NCBI GenBank assembly: GCA_001821435.1
Contig: MHLP01000002.1
Location: forward strand, 1 to 38,972
Reading direction: 5' to 3'
DNA: 38,972 nt
Source: Candidatus Lloydbacteria bacterium RIFCSPLOWO2_01_FULL_50_20
GTDB taxonomy: Bacteria > Patescibacteriota > Minisyncoccia > Phycocordibacterales > UBA6899
The position numbers were made by a program, and so were the translations under genes. The notes under the pieces were generated by a model, which did not search any database, had not been told where the DNA came from, and saw only the letters and a list, made by a program, of their open reading frames with translations. This document shows, piece by piece, positions 7,486 to 14,805 of the stretch. Each line of letters begins with the position of its first letter. Position 1 is the first letter of the stretch.

Positions 7486-7506
7486 GTTAACTTAACATAA
7501 GTTAAC
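7486..7506. promoter_or_regulatory. Perfect palindrome, likely operator of the helicase operon
   Basis: GTTAACTTA (7486-7494), spacer ACA, TAAGTTAAC (7498-7506): 9-base arms with no mismatch. It lies immediately upstream of the HTH gene start (7479), in the promoter region on the minus strand (possible TTGAAT -35 just beyond it). A binding site for the adjacent HTH protein is likely. Confidence 0.65.
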
Positions 7507-7535
7507 AACTTATTCAAGACCCTTTCACTCTTTGA

Positions 7536-8084
7536 TTACAGTCCGATGATACACCCCTCTCCCTGTTTGTCCGTTAGCTCCTCGATGCTGTCGGATTGCT
7601 CCTTCGTAGTCGGTTGCACCCTCTGCTCGGGTTGTTTGTTGTGCTGAGCCCAGCTCTGCTCCTCCTCTTTTTTCGTTTCCTCAAATATGCCGGAGAAAAT
7701 GCTCACGAGTTTGTGTGTTCGTTTGTTTTCAGCAATCAGTTCCTGGATTCTCTCATAAACTAATCCACGTTTGTGAAGCATATCCTTTCCTGCTATCACG
7801 GAGCCAGTGGTGCCGACTTTGTAAAATGAGACAACAAATCCTTCCGCGTGAGTCAGTCCCTCATTCCAGTTTGACCACATGCGAGCGAACTTTTCTGCTG
7901 TTTGATGATTCGACGGCCAAGTTTTCTCTGTGTTCTCGATCCTTAAATACATGATGTTCTCTTCATATCGCTCGAGCTCAGATGCAATTCCCGCCCACAT
8001 CCTGTGCCATTTGTCATACCCTCGTATCGCTCTCGATGAAATTCTCCGAACTTCGTTCCTGGAGAGTGTCCCTGCGCTGTTCAT
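7536..8084 (-). CDS. Hypothetical protein
   Basis: 182 residues from the ATG at 8084; a GTG at 8126 would add 14 residues but lies against a hairpin and has no ribosome-binding site. The protein is hydrophilic, rich in W, E and R (RAIRGYDKWHRMWAGIASEL; RMWSNWNEGLTHAEGF), with a glutamine/glutamate-rich tail. No membrane segment or known domain. It is on the same strand as the helicase operon but separated from it by the palindrome at 7486-7506, so it is probably a separate unit reading towards that operon. Function unknown. Confidence 0.6.
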   Translation of the reverse strand: MNSAGTLSRNEVRRISSRAIRGYDKWHRMWAGIASELERYEENIMYLRIENTEKTWPSNHQTAEKFARMWSNWNEGLTHAEGFVVSFYKVGTTGSVIAGKDMLHKRGLVYERIQELIAENKRTHKLVSIFSGIFEETKKEEEQSWAQHNKQPEQRVQPTTKEQSDSIEELTDKQGEGCIIGL

Positions 8085-8326
8085 ATGTTTGTGTTTATTG
8101 GCTAAATAAAAACTCCGTCCGTACACAGGAAAGAGTTTCGACGTTATCTTTCCCCTGTCGGGGCTGGAGGCACCTTCTCACTGCTGAGGGTTGCCGGTGG
8201 GTCGTTGAGCCAGTCTCTCGCCACACTCTGGATAAAGCACTGTTTAATTGTCTGCGTGAGATATAACTATCGTCGCCGAGAAAGGTTTCGAAATCATTTC
8301 ACCCTGATTTTTGTGAATTAATCGTG
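8085..8326. other. Non-coding or decayed stretch with inverted repeats
   Basis: No convincing full gene. Hairpins: GGAAAGA (8128-8134) with TCTTTCC (8147-8153), and CCCC-TGTC-GGGG (8152-8163). On the minus strand a start-less frame ending near 8142 reads in part VARDWLNDPPATLSSEKVPP, which looks protein-like and may be a relic. A 17-codon ATG frame begins near 8300 on the minus strand. Nothing here can be assigned. Confidence 0.35.
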
Positions 8327-8443
8327 TCACCTTTTCCTTTGCGCAAGCAACTTCCCCTGCTCTTTGTCGAGCTGTTTCCGCTCTCTGAGCGCGTCGTTGA
8401 TCAACTTCCTCAGTCGCAGGTTGGGCTTTTTCTTTGTTTTCAT
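8327..8443 (-). CDS. Very small basic protein
   Basis: 38 residues from the ATG at 8443, two bases after the stop of the Cys-rich gene; a longer frame to 8509 would overlap that gene by 64 bases. Sequence is almost entirely K, R, L, E and Q (RLRKLINDALRERKQL), predicted to be one charged helix. Position directly downstream in a three-gene cluster suggests co-expression. It could bind nucleic acid; no family recognised, and a chance frame cannot be excluded. Confidence 0.4.
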   Translation of the reverse strand: MKTKKKPNLRLRKLINDALRERKQLDKEQGKLLAQRKR

Positions 8444-8445
8444 AA

Positions 8446-8640
8446 TTATTTTCTGTTTTTGTATCTTTCGCAAAACTCTACTTTGCTCTTCTCTGGGTGT
8501 GTCGAGCAATTCTTATTTTGGCAATTTACCAGCAAACATTTTGCGCACTGGGGTTCGGCGCAAATGCATTTCCGAGCTTCATTTTTTGTATCTTCCTGTT
8601 GATTTTCGTCTGTGTTTGGAATCATATTTTTTGCGCTCAC
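8446..8640 (-). CDS. Small cysteine-rich protein
   Basis: 64 residues, GTG start at 8640 overlapping the TGA of the upstream zinc-ribbon gene, so translational coupling is likely. The C-terminal 40 residues hold eight cysteines (CICAEPQCAKCLLVNCQNKN..., then CERYKNRK), spaced in a way that suggests binding of zinc or another metal cluster, or disulfides. No signal peptide. No family recognised. Confidence 0.55.
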   Translation of the reverse strand: MSAKNMIPNTDENQQEDTKNEARKCICAEPQCAKCLLVNCQNKNCSTHPEKSKVEFCERYKNRK

Positions 8641-8852
8641 GGCAAGTAATCCTTTAGCTTGTACAAAAGCATCGAAAGAGCACCTTTACCTATGGGGGCA
8701 CGCCCTGGGGCACATAAAATTGAGAATCCTGCATTCACTAGAGGTTGATTACATTTCGGACAAATGCCCGGAGCTTCCTCGCGACTCTCGATATTTATTT
8801 TGCAGGATGCGCAGTGATGATCGTAGATTTTACCCAGTCCTGATGTTTTCAT
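8637..8852 (-). CDS. Small zinc-ribbon protein
   Basis: 71 residues from the ATG at 8852. CASC (residues ~14-17) and CPKC (~31-34) form a classic two-knuckle zinc ribbon, followed by a short hydrophobic-basic C-terminus (GKGALSMLLYKLKDYL). First gene of a cluster with the Cys-rich and basic proteins downstream. Zinc ribbons of this size usually bind nucleic acid or a protein partner. No closer assignment possible. Confidence 0.6.
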   Translation of the reverse strand: MKTSGLGKIYDHHCASCKINIESREEAPGICPKCNQPLVNAGFSILCAPGRAPIGKGALSMLLYKLKDYLP

Positions 8853-8975
8853 GTGCAAATTGTATGTTTAATCACTCCTATGTGCCGGCCTTCTTCTGTT
8901 CCACAAGAAGTTTCAAAAATATTGCTTTATTTTCAATATTCATATCAAAATAATTTATTCCTTATTCTGATCACC

Positions 8976-9461
8976 TTATTTTTTATTAAACATTTTATCA
9001 ATCCTATTATTCGTTTGTTTTTCCAATTCTCCTGGTTTCCCACCCAACACTTCATCAATAATACCCATACTGGCTGTTTTCATATAATGTGAGTTATCCT
9101 TTCTGTAAAAATCTAACCATTTTAAATAATTGTCCGAGTAACGTGAAAATAACCAAACCATTTTCCACAAAGATATCAAAAGCGCTAAGCAGGCTCCAAT
9201 AAATAGGCTTATGGAAAAACCAAACGAATACTTAATAAAAAAATAGTAGGCAAGCACCAAAATTATAGACGCAGTTATACTACACGCTAATGCGGTTATA
9301 ATATATTTTTTTAATACGGGTTTCTGTTTGATAATATTTTTTCGTCCAAGTTTTATTGTTGCTGGGATATCAAATAGTAACGAAACAAAAGTATTAGCGA
9401 ACAGGTAAAAAAATACAACGAAAGAAATTGCTATGACAAATGTTGCTATTATTATTGTCAT
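8976..9461 (-). CDS. Membrane protein, unknown function
   Basis: 161 residues with three hydrophobic stretches: about 1-30 (IIIATFVIAISFVVFFYLFA), 53-74 (IITALACSITASIILVLAYY) and 80-100 (GFSISLFIGACLALLISLW), then a soluble, charged C-terminal tail of ~55 residues. No transporter motif. The DNA here is very AT-rich. It lies 19 bases downstream of the 9481-9852 gene and is probably in one operon with it and the protease. Confidence 0.65.
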   Translation of the reverse strand: MTIIIATFVIAISFVVFFYLFANTFVSLLFDIPATIKLGRKNIIKQKPVLKKYIITALACSITASIILVLAYYFFIKYSFGFSISLFIGACLALLISLWKMVWLFSRYSDNYLKWLDFYRKDNSHYMKTASMGIIDEVLGGKPGELEKQTNNRIDKMFNKK

Positions 9462-9480
9462 GTGATTTTTTTATCTAAAT

Positions 9481-9852
9481 TTATCTACGCCCCTTTTTGT
9501 ATGCAGTATATTCCGAGCTTAAGGAAATCGCTTGTATTTCAAATAAGTGATAAACACAACTATCTACCAACGCACGATCGTAAGATTCGTCATTGCTAGT
9601 TTTTATTTTTTCTACACAGTCGTCGATGTATTGCCTGTGCAATGCTAAATTTAATTTGGCACAATCATTACGATCTTTAAAACCCATTTCTTGCAGAAAC
9701 TTCTCCTCATACCCTCCGCAAGAAACGATATCAGCCACTCTTTCGTTTTGATCAATTCGCCAAATATCCCTTCCTAAATATAAACCTAGAAAAAACATAA
9801 GGAAGGCAAACACGAGGAGAAAATTTTCTGTACTCTTTGAAAATGGTTTCAT
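9481..9852 (-). CDS. Single-pass membrane-anchored protein
   Basis: 123 residues; hydrophobic segment at about 9-26 (FLLVFAFLMFFLGLYLG) after a short positive N-terminus, so an N-terminal anchor with the rest probably outside the cell. Five cysteines in the exported part (CGGYEEKF, DRNDCAKLN, DDCVEKI, DSCVYH) could form disulfides. No known domain. It lies between the trypsin-like protease and the three-TM protein and may be their partner or substrate; this is inferred from position. Confidence 0.6.
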   Translation of the reverse strand: MKPFSKSTENFLLVFAFLMFFLGLYLGRDIWRIDQNERVADIVSCGGYEEKFLQEMGFKDRNDCAKLNLALHRQYIDDCVEKIKTSNDESYDRALVDSCVYHLFEIQAISLSSEYTAYKKGRR

Positions 9853-9927
9853 GCTTTAATGTAAATTCTCCTCCGGTTGGAAGCTCTGGTAATCATGCCA
9901 GAAGCAATAAACGTAATGCCACATTAT

Positions 9928-10920
9928 TTAATTAGGAAATACTGCATTTACATTTAAAATTCTTGCTAAAGACTCTAGACTCCCAGTCACGACAAAAGTT
10001 GGGATTCCCAAGTAACAGTTATTTTTGAGTGAAATTGCTACGCCACCCGAATTACCATGTTCAATTTTTGCTGAAGTTATGTAGTAATTTCCGTCATAGC
10101 CCGATATTATTCCGTCAGTTGCAGTTACATCATTTTGGTCACCAATTCCGGGATAACCAAGTATCAATACCTTTTCGCCTAATTCAGATTTACTTTTACA
10201 ATTATCACCCGATGTATTTTTTATAGTTTTGGTCATAAAAGGAGTCGGATCTTTTACAGTAATTAAAGCCCAATCTTCTTTATCTGAAACACCAAATGGG
10301 CTATCCTCTTTATAAACTGTTGCAAATTGAGTATCGCCCGGGATTTTAATATCACAAGAAGTTGGCCGAGCAGTAATGCCGAGTGGTTCTCCATAAAGAT
10401 TGTGAATAGGAACGTCCATTACGTGATTATTTGTTAGTATTATAATATCGCCATTTTGGGAGTCGTAACCCAATAAATATCCCGAACCAGATTGCTCTCC
10501 CATATTATTTCCCTCAAAAATAATTTTGCAATCAATAAAAGCAACTCTGGGTCTCCATTGTTTTATAATAGAGGTAGTATCACCAGAAGAAGGAGTATTT
10601 GATGGGTTGTCATAATCATGTGGTGCTATGGTTCCTTTTACGATTTCTGGCTTTCGGGTTTTAAGTGCCACAACTTCTCCTTTTAGTTTGGCAATTTCCG
10701 AATCCTGCTTTTTTCTTTCTTCCTCCGCCTCCACCTCTTTTTCATGCTGAATTTTTGATAGCTCTTGTGCCTTCAATCTCGCAGACACTTTTTCTTGCTG
10801 AAATTTTTGGTACTGATTTACGCCGAAGTATCCTCCGCCACCAACAGCTAAAACGCCCGCAATGATTGCGATGATAATTGGTATTTGGATAAATCCTTTT
10901 TTGAATTGATTTCTGATCAT
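9928..10920 (-). CDS. Membrane-anchored trypsin-like serine protease
   Basis: 330 residues from the ATG at 10920. Residues ~10-33 form a membrane anchor (GFIQIPIIIAIIAGVLAVGG), then a charged coiled coil (~38-90), then a chymotrypsin-fold protease domain. Catalytic residues are visible: His166 in TNNHVMDV, Asp216 in KEDWALI and Ser291 in HGNSGG. There is no PDZ domain, so it is smaller than DegP/HtrA. It would act outside the membrane, in envelope quality control or in processing a partner protein. The N-terminal style is common among exported CPR proteins. A folded leader lies between 10930 and 11026, 10 bases upstream of the start, and may control expression. Confidence 0.85.
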   Translation of the reverse strand: MIRNQFKKGFIQIPIIIAIIAGVLAVGGGGYFGVNQYQKFQQEKVSARLKAQELSKIQHEKEVEAEEERKKQDSEIAKLKGEVVALKTRKPEIVKGTIAPHDYDNPSNTPSSGDTTSIIKQWRPRVAFIDCKIIFEGNNMGEQSGSGYLLGYDSQNGDIIILTNNHVMDVPIHNLYGEPLGITARPTSCDIKIPGDTQFATVYKEDSPFGVSDKEDWALITVKDPTPFMTKTIKNTSGDNCKSKSELGEKVLILGYPGIGDQNDVTATDGIISGYDGNYYITSAKIEHGNSGGVAISLKNNCYLGIPTFVVTGSLESLARILNVNAVFPN

Positions 10921-10929
10921 GAAACACAA

Positions 10930-11026
10930 AACCCCGCGCTAGCTAGGCCTTGCGGCCACATACCGGTTTCCCGATATGACCCTTGGAAGAGTCGCTGAAC
11001 GCGGGGTTCAGTGTCTTCCAAGGGTC
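10930..11026 (-). promoter_or_regulatory. Strongly folded leader upstream of the protease gene
   Basis: On the plus strand: GACCCTTGGAAGA (10978-10990) pairs with TCTTCCAAGGGTC (11014-11026), 13 perfect pairs, containing a second stem CTGAAC (10995-11000)/GTTCAG (11006-11011). AACCCCGCG (10930-10938) is the perfect complement of CGCGGGGTT (11000-11008), which occupies the loop and part of the inner stem. GGCC-TTGC-GGCC and a CGG/CCG hairpin lie between them. Read as minus-strand RNA, the hairpin loop can pair with sequence just before the protease ATG, forming a pseudoknot or alternative fold. It could equally be a DNA structure such as an origin hairpin, or a plus-strand terminator, since TTTT follows at 11027. 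Confidence 0.55.
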
Positions 11027-11259
11027 TTTTAAGCCATGCTCAGCGGAGTTCCCGTAGAGTTTAGGCCCTCATTATTCAGTTGTAACTTCAATTCTATGCT
11101 TAACCACGGAAAATACCAAGGCACACCTAATATCAGAAAATATAAGAATTGGGGCAAAAACCTCGGAAAATCTCGAAATTCTGAGTTACGATGAGGACTC
11201 GGGGTGCCCCGGGCCATTGATTTGACCACTTTTGGGTGTAGGCTTGGAGTACTGAACAA
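11027..11259. other. Intergenic region without a recognised gene
   Basis: Separates the divergent protease and winged-helix genes. It contains two copies of CGGAAAAT (near 11106 and 11163) and a GC-rich block (GGGGTGCCCCGGGCC near 11200). A weak promoter (TTGATT ... TAGGCT) may serve the gene at 11260. It could also hold the element's replication origin because the replication genes lie just downstream; no clear iterons seen. Confidence 0.3.
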
Positions 11260-11949
11260 ATGAAAATGAAAATGAACATGAGCGAATTAGGTCAATTTCA
11301 AAAAGATACCCTCGAAACGCTTGATATTCTTTATAAGAATTTTTTAATTCAGGAGAAGAATACGATCGAGGTGTTTCTGGGCGACTTTCGTACTGACGGA
11401 ATTTATCCGGAAACCTTTTTTGATACAGTGCGTACTCTTAAAAAACAGGGCGTCGAGATTATGGAGTACGATCGAGAGGATACGCTTGGAGAGGAGTACT
11501 TAGTGGGAGCAAGAAACACACCCTGTTGCGAGGTGCGGTTGCCAGAGGATTTTGAGGAGGTTTATAAAAAACTTACTGCTCAATTTAGAGATCAACCAGA
11601 ACAAAATAAAAAAGACGGGCAACCAATAAAAACGGAGAAAACGAGCATTGTTATTGATGAAGAGTGTGGGATATATCGCAAAGATGATCGCAAAAAAATA
11701 TACCCCATCAGTGGAGCAAGGAAAAACTATGTTATTTCCATTTACAAAAACAAAGGAACCATGGATGAGCTGCGGGCAATCAAAAACCAGTCGGAAAGCA
11801 TTATATCGGCAGGAATAGCAAAGATTAACAAAACTGTCAGAGACAAGCTAAGCGTGGACGTAGACTTAATCGTGCATCAAAAAACAGCTGGTAAGTATAT
11901 GATCAATAAGCAAGGTTTTTCTTTCACCGCCCCAAACCACATCGAATAA
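11260..11949 (+). CDS. Hypothetical protein with a probable C-terminal winged helix
   Basis: 229 residues; four in-frame ATGs in the first eight codons make the exact start uncertain. The N-terminal 100 residues are mixed alpha/beta (IEVFLGDFRTDGIY; TVRTLKKQGVEI). The last ~90 residues (DEECGIYRKDDRKKIYPI to KYMINKQGFSF) have the helix-helix-wing rhythm of OmpR-like winged-helix domains, which occur widely in CPR element proteins. It is first in the plus-strand block that leads to the replication genes and has its own terminator at 11982-12006. A role as element regulator is plausible, but the domain call is by pattern only. Confidence 0.7.
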   Translation: MKMKMNMSELGQFQKDTLETLDILYKNFLIQEKNTIEVFLGDFRTDGIYPETFFDTVRTLKKQGVEIMEYDREDTLGEEYLVGARNTPCCEVRLPEDFEEVYKKLTAQFRDQPEQNKKDGQPIKTEKTSIVIDEECGIYRKDDRKKIYPISGARKNYVISIYKNKGTMDELRAIKNQSESIISAGIAKINKTVRDKLSVDVDLIVHQKTAGKYMINKQGFSFTAPNHIE

Positions 11950-11981
11950 ACTTCTACTTGCTGTTAATAAGCAACGCGATT

Positions 11982-12006
11982 AACGCCTTAATATGGGCGT
12001 TTTTTG
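11982..12006 (+). terminator. Intrinsic terminator after the winged-helix gene
   Basis: AACGCC (11982-11987), loop, GGCGTT (11996-12001), followed by a run of T to 12005. Confidence 0.75.
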
Positions 12007-12067
12007 TTCACAAAAGGTCAAGTAAACAACAGGTGAAGATGTGTTTCTATTGCGGGAAGATACCGTC

Positions 12068-12319
12068 ATGGAAATGAACACCGTGAATGAAAATGATTTA
12101 TTCGAGTCGACAGATTTATCGTTGGTGTCCGCCCTGTTGTGTTTTGGGGCAGTTATTGAACACGTGGACCGGAGTGCTCCACGCGCAAATTTTTCTATTC
12201 ATCGTGAAAAGGGACTAAATGAGCTTGTGCGTGCATTTTTTGCACACGAGTTAAAGGTCGATCCCCTTGTGTATTTCAACTGCATCCGGGAGGCAAAGAC
12301 ACGCCTTTATCAAGACTGA
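12068..12319 (+). CDS. DUF5659-like small protein
   Basis: About 83 residues from the ATG at 12068 (an in-frame upstream start at 12041 is less likely; GGGAAG lies just before 12068). The core reads TDLSLVSALLCFGAVIEHV...NFSIHREKGLNELVRAFF...VDPLVYFNCIREAKTRLY, a pattern I associate with DUF5659, a small family found in phages, plasmids and CPR elements. It is usually encoded next to replication genes, as here, 5 bases before the next small gene. Function unknown; probably involved in replication or its control. Confidence 0.7.
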   Translation: MEMNTVNENDLFESTDLSLVSALLCFGAVIEHVDRSAPRANFSIHREKGLNELVRAFFAHELKVDPLVYFNCIREAKTRLYQD

Positions 12320-12324
12320 CTCAC

Positions 12325-12483
12325 ATGCAGATCCCCCCGACAAAACTGGACGAATTCATCATGCTCTACGCAAAGCACTATGGAATTGTGTTGGAGGAAG
12401 CTGCTGCCCTTGAGAAGGCGACGAAACTTCTAAATTTTATAAGAATAATTGTGGGGACCCACAGAGAGAGCGATGGAAAGTAA
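12325..12483 (+). CDS. Conserved-looking 52-residue protein before the primase
   Basis: Found by direct reading: ATG at 12325, TAA at 12481-12483, overlapping the primase start at 12473 by 11 bases. The sequence pattern (KLDEFIMLYAKHYGIVLEE, then ALEKATKLLNFIRIIV) is a typical amphipathic two-helix small protein: 'EFI.LY...YGI.L....A.EKA.KLL.L'. I have the impression that such proteins recur in CPR and phage genomes, but this needs a search. The overlap suggests translational coupling to the primase. Confidence 0.65.
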   Translation: MQIPPTKLDEFIMLYAKHYGIVLEEAAALEKATKLLNFIRIIVGTHRESDGK

Positions 12484-14659
12484 ACTTAAAACGGTAGCAC
12501 TGGCATATCACGATAGGGGCTTTTCAGTAATACCCCTTGGGCTAAAAAGCAAGATACCTTTTCTTCCGAAGTGGCAGTGGTATTGCACGACGCGTTCAAC
12601 GCGCAAGGAAATTGAGGCGTGGTGGACTGAAAATCCGAATGCAAATATCGGTATCGCGTGCGGCCCAGCAAATGGTAAATTTCTGTTCGTTGTTGATCAG
12701 GACGTACTAAAAGATGCGAACAAAAAACCCATATTGAACGGGGATGGCAGTTTCAAGCAACGAGGTGACATCGGTGGCTGCCCGGCAACGGTGTGCCAGA
12801 CAACCGGGAGTGGTGGTAAACAGATGTTCTATTGGGCTCCAGAGGGCTATATCGTCCAGAACCACGTCGGCATACGTCCATTAATTGATATTCGAGGGAT
12901 GAACGGGCAGGTTGTGGTCCCACCTTCGATACACCCAAATGGGAAGCTGTACGCATGGGATATTGAGGAGATCGATCCCTTAAACATTACTGAGTTTCCG
13001 AAGGTGGCACTTGATGCATTTTTGGGCAGTCAAGATAAAACGGGGCAGAAAAAATGGGAAAAAGCTATAAGCGGGGTGACTCAAGGATCACGAAATGATA
13101 CAGCCGCATCTGTGGCAGGAAAAACACTTAGGGACCTGACTCCGCAACTGTGGGAACCTATTGGCTGGGCGGGTTTTGTAAACTGGAACAAAGAGAACAA
13201 CCCCCCGCTTCCACATGATGAATTACGGGGTGTGTGGGACAGCATTAAAAGTAGGAGGCTGGGTGGTCTTCTCACCGAAAACTCAGAGGATTTTAAAAAA
13301 CTTTACGGTGAAAATGACACAAGGAAAATTGGGGAATACAAAATTGCCAAGTTTCTTGCTGACCACCACCACATAAAAACTACGGATGAAAAAATCCGCG
13401 AAATATATTTTTATAAAGATGGGATCTACACATTGGGTGCAAATATCATCGGCGCTGAAATACAAAAGATTTTAGAGGAGCTGTGTAGTAATAACGGGAA
13501 AAAAGAAATAATTGAGAAGATCAAAGACTTTACGCTAACTGAAAGAAGCTCATTCTCCGTTAATGAGCATTTAATCAATCTTGAAAACGGAGTTTATGAT
13601 CTCCGGAGAGGTGAGCTCCTCAGTCATAGTCCGGAAAATCTCTTTTTGACTAAAATCCCCGTACGCTATGATCAATCGGCAGATTGCCCAAAGATTAAAT
13701 CGTTTCTTGCCGACATTCTTGATCCAGAGTCAATCAAGGTAATACAAGAATGGGCGGGTTACATCCTCTACCGAAGATACTTCATCAAAAAGGCAATTAT
13801 TTTTGTCGGGGAGCCGAATACCGGCAAAACGACACTCATCACCCTTCTAACCAAATTCGCTGGTGAAGCTAATGTCTCCGGAGTTAGCCTACAAAGAATA
13901 AGCAGCGACAAGTTTGCTGTCGCTCAAATGTACGCAAAACATTTGAATTTCTACGATGATCTCTCCGCTCGAGATATCAAAGATAACGGGATGTTCAAGA
14001 TTGCTGTCGGTGGAGGAAATATAACCGGCGAGTACAAATTCGGAAACCAATTTACCTTTCATAATTATGCAAAGTTAACTTTCGCATGTAACAAAATTCC
14101 TAGCGTGGCTGACACTACAGACGAAGCTTATTTTCTCAGGTGGATCGTCGTTTCGTTCAATGTACAAGTAGAAACACAAAACAAGTTTTTAATCGATGAA
14201 ATAACAACTGACGAAGAGTTGTCTGGTTTTCTCAACTTCGCTCTTGAAGGATTACAAAGAGTACTCAAGGCGCAATCAATTTCTTATGATAAAGATCCAG
14301 ACGACATAAAAATTGAGATGTTGAAGTCCGGGTCGTCGATAGGTAACTTTGTTTATGATTGTATCGAAGCGGGAGGGCCTGACGACTGGATCAGCAAGGA
14401 TGAAATGTATGATGCTTTTGTGTCCTACGCACATCAAAAAGGTCTGCCTGTGACATCACTAAACAACTTTGGGAGAAAGTTTCCGAGGCATGCGGACTAC
14501 GCAAGCGACGGGAAAAAGAGCATATATGACGCACTTGCCATGAAAAGTAGTCTGGCAACCGGTTGGCGTAACATACGATTCAAAGCCGGACATGAGGCTG
14601 ATCAGGGCAATCAGGGTTCTTTCGAAGACGCCATAGATACAGATGAAGAAACTATTTAA
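12473..14659 (+). CDS. P4-family primase-polymerase/helicase replication protein
   Basis: 728 residues from the ATG at 12473 (a TTG at 12449 in frame is less likely). N-terminal bifunctional primase-polymerase domain: RGFSVIPLG, WWTENPNANIGIACG, acidic pair in VVDQD (about Asp75, Asp77) and the histidine motif in PPSIHPNG (~154). A PriCT-like linker (GSRNDTAASVAGKTLRDLTP) follows at ~200-220. The C-terminal half is a D5/SF3 helicase: GEPNTGKTT Walker A (~446-454), NFYDDLSARD Walker B and FACNKIPSV sensor region. It would prime and unwind DNA for autonomous replication of the element. This architecture is typical of satellites such as P4 and of plasmids. Confidence 0.93.
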   Translation: MESKLKTVALAYHDRGFSVIPLGLKSKIPFLPKWQWYCTTRSTRKEIEAWWTENPNANIGIACGPANGKFLFVVDQDVLKDANKKPILNGDGSFKQRGDIGGCPATVCQTTGSGGKQMFYWAPEGYIVQNHVGIRPLIDIRGMNGQVVVPPSIHPNGKLYAWDIEEIDPLNITEFPKVALDAFLGSQDKTGQKKWEKAISGVTQGSRNDTAASVAGKTLRDLTPQLWEPIGWAGFVNWNKENNPPLPHDELRGVWDSIKSRRLGGLLTENSEDFKKLYGENDTRKIGEYKIAKFLADHHHIKTTDEKIREIYFYKDGIYTLGANIIGAEIQKILEELCSNNGKKEIIEKIKDFTLTERSSFSVNEHLINLENGVYDLRRGELLSHSPENLFLTKIPVRYDQSADCPKIKSFLADILDPESIKVIQEWAGYILYRRYFIKKAIIFVGEPNTGKTTLITLLTKFAGEANVSGVSLQRISSDKFAVAQMYAKHLNFYDDLSARDIKDNGMFKIAVGGGNITGEYKFGNQFTFHNYAKLTFACNKIPSVADTTDEAYFLRWIVVSFNVQVETQNKFLIDEITTDEELSGFLNFALEGLQRVLKAQSISYDKDPDDIKIEMLKSGSSIGNFVYDCIEAGGPDDWISKDEMYDAFVSYAHQKGLPVTSLNNFGRKFPRHADYASDGKKSIYDALAMKSSLATGWRNIRFKAGHEADQGNQGSFEDAIDTDEETI

Positions 14660-14682
14660 TTCCTCATGACTTTGTTTTCTCT

Positions 14683-14805
14683 ATGATTACCCTGATTAAG
14701 ATTGTGGCCAAGCTACTCGGATACCATAACTATGACCAAAAATGTAATACCAAAAGAAGGGCAATCTTTAATGATTTCGGCATAAAATCTTGTAGTCACT
14801 TATGA
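14683..14805 (+). CDS. Tiny 40-residue protein coupled to the zinc-ribbon gene
   Basis: Found by direct reading: ATG at 14683, TGA at 14803-14805, in an ATGA overlap with the start of the next gene at 14802. Sequence begins MITLIKIVAKLLGYHNYDQK and ends with basic and cysteine residues (KCNTKRRAIFND, KSCSHL). The tight overlap is the main evidence; it may serve as a translational coupler. No family recognised. Confidence 0.45.
   Translation: MITLIKIVAKLLGYHNYDQKCNTKRRAIFNDFGIKSCSHL

Noticed and set aside
8142-8270. Protein-like frame VARDWLNDPPATLSSEKVPP on the minus strand
   Set aside because: No acceptable start codon and in-frame stop upstream; too short to call, recorded only as a possible relic.
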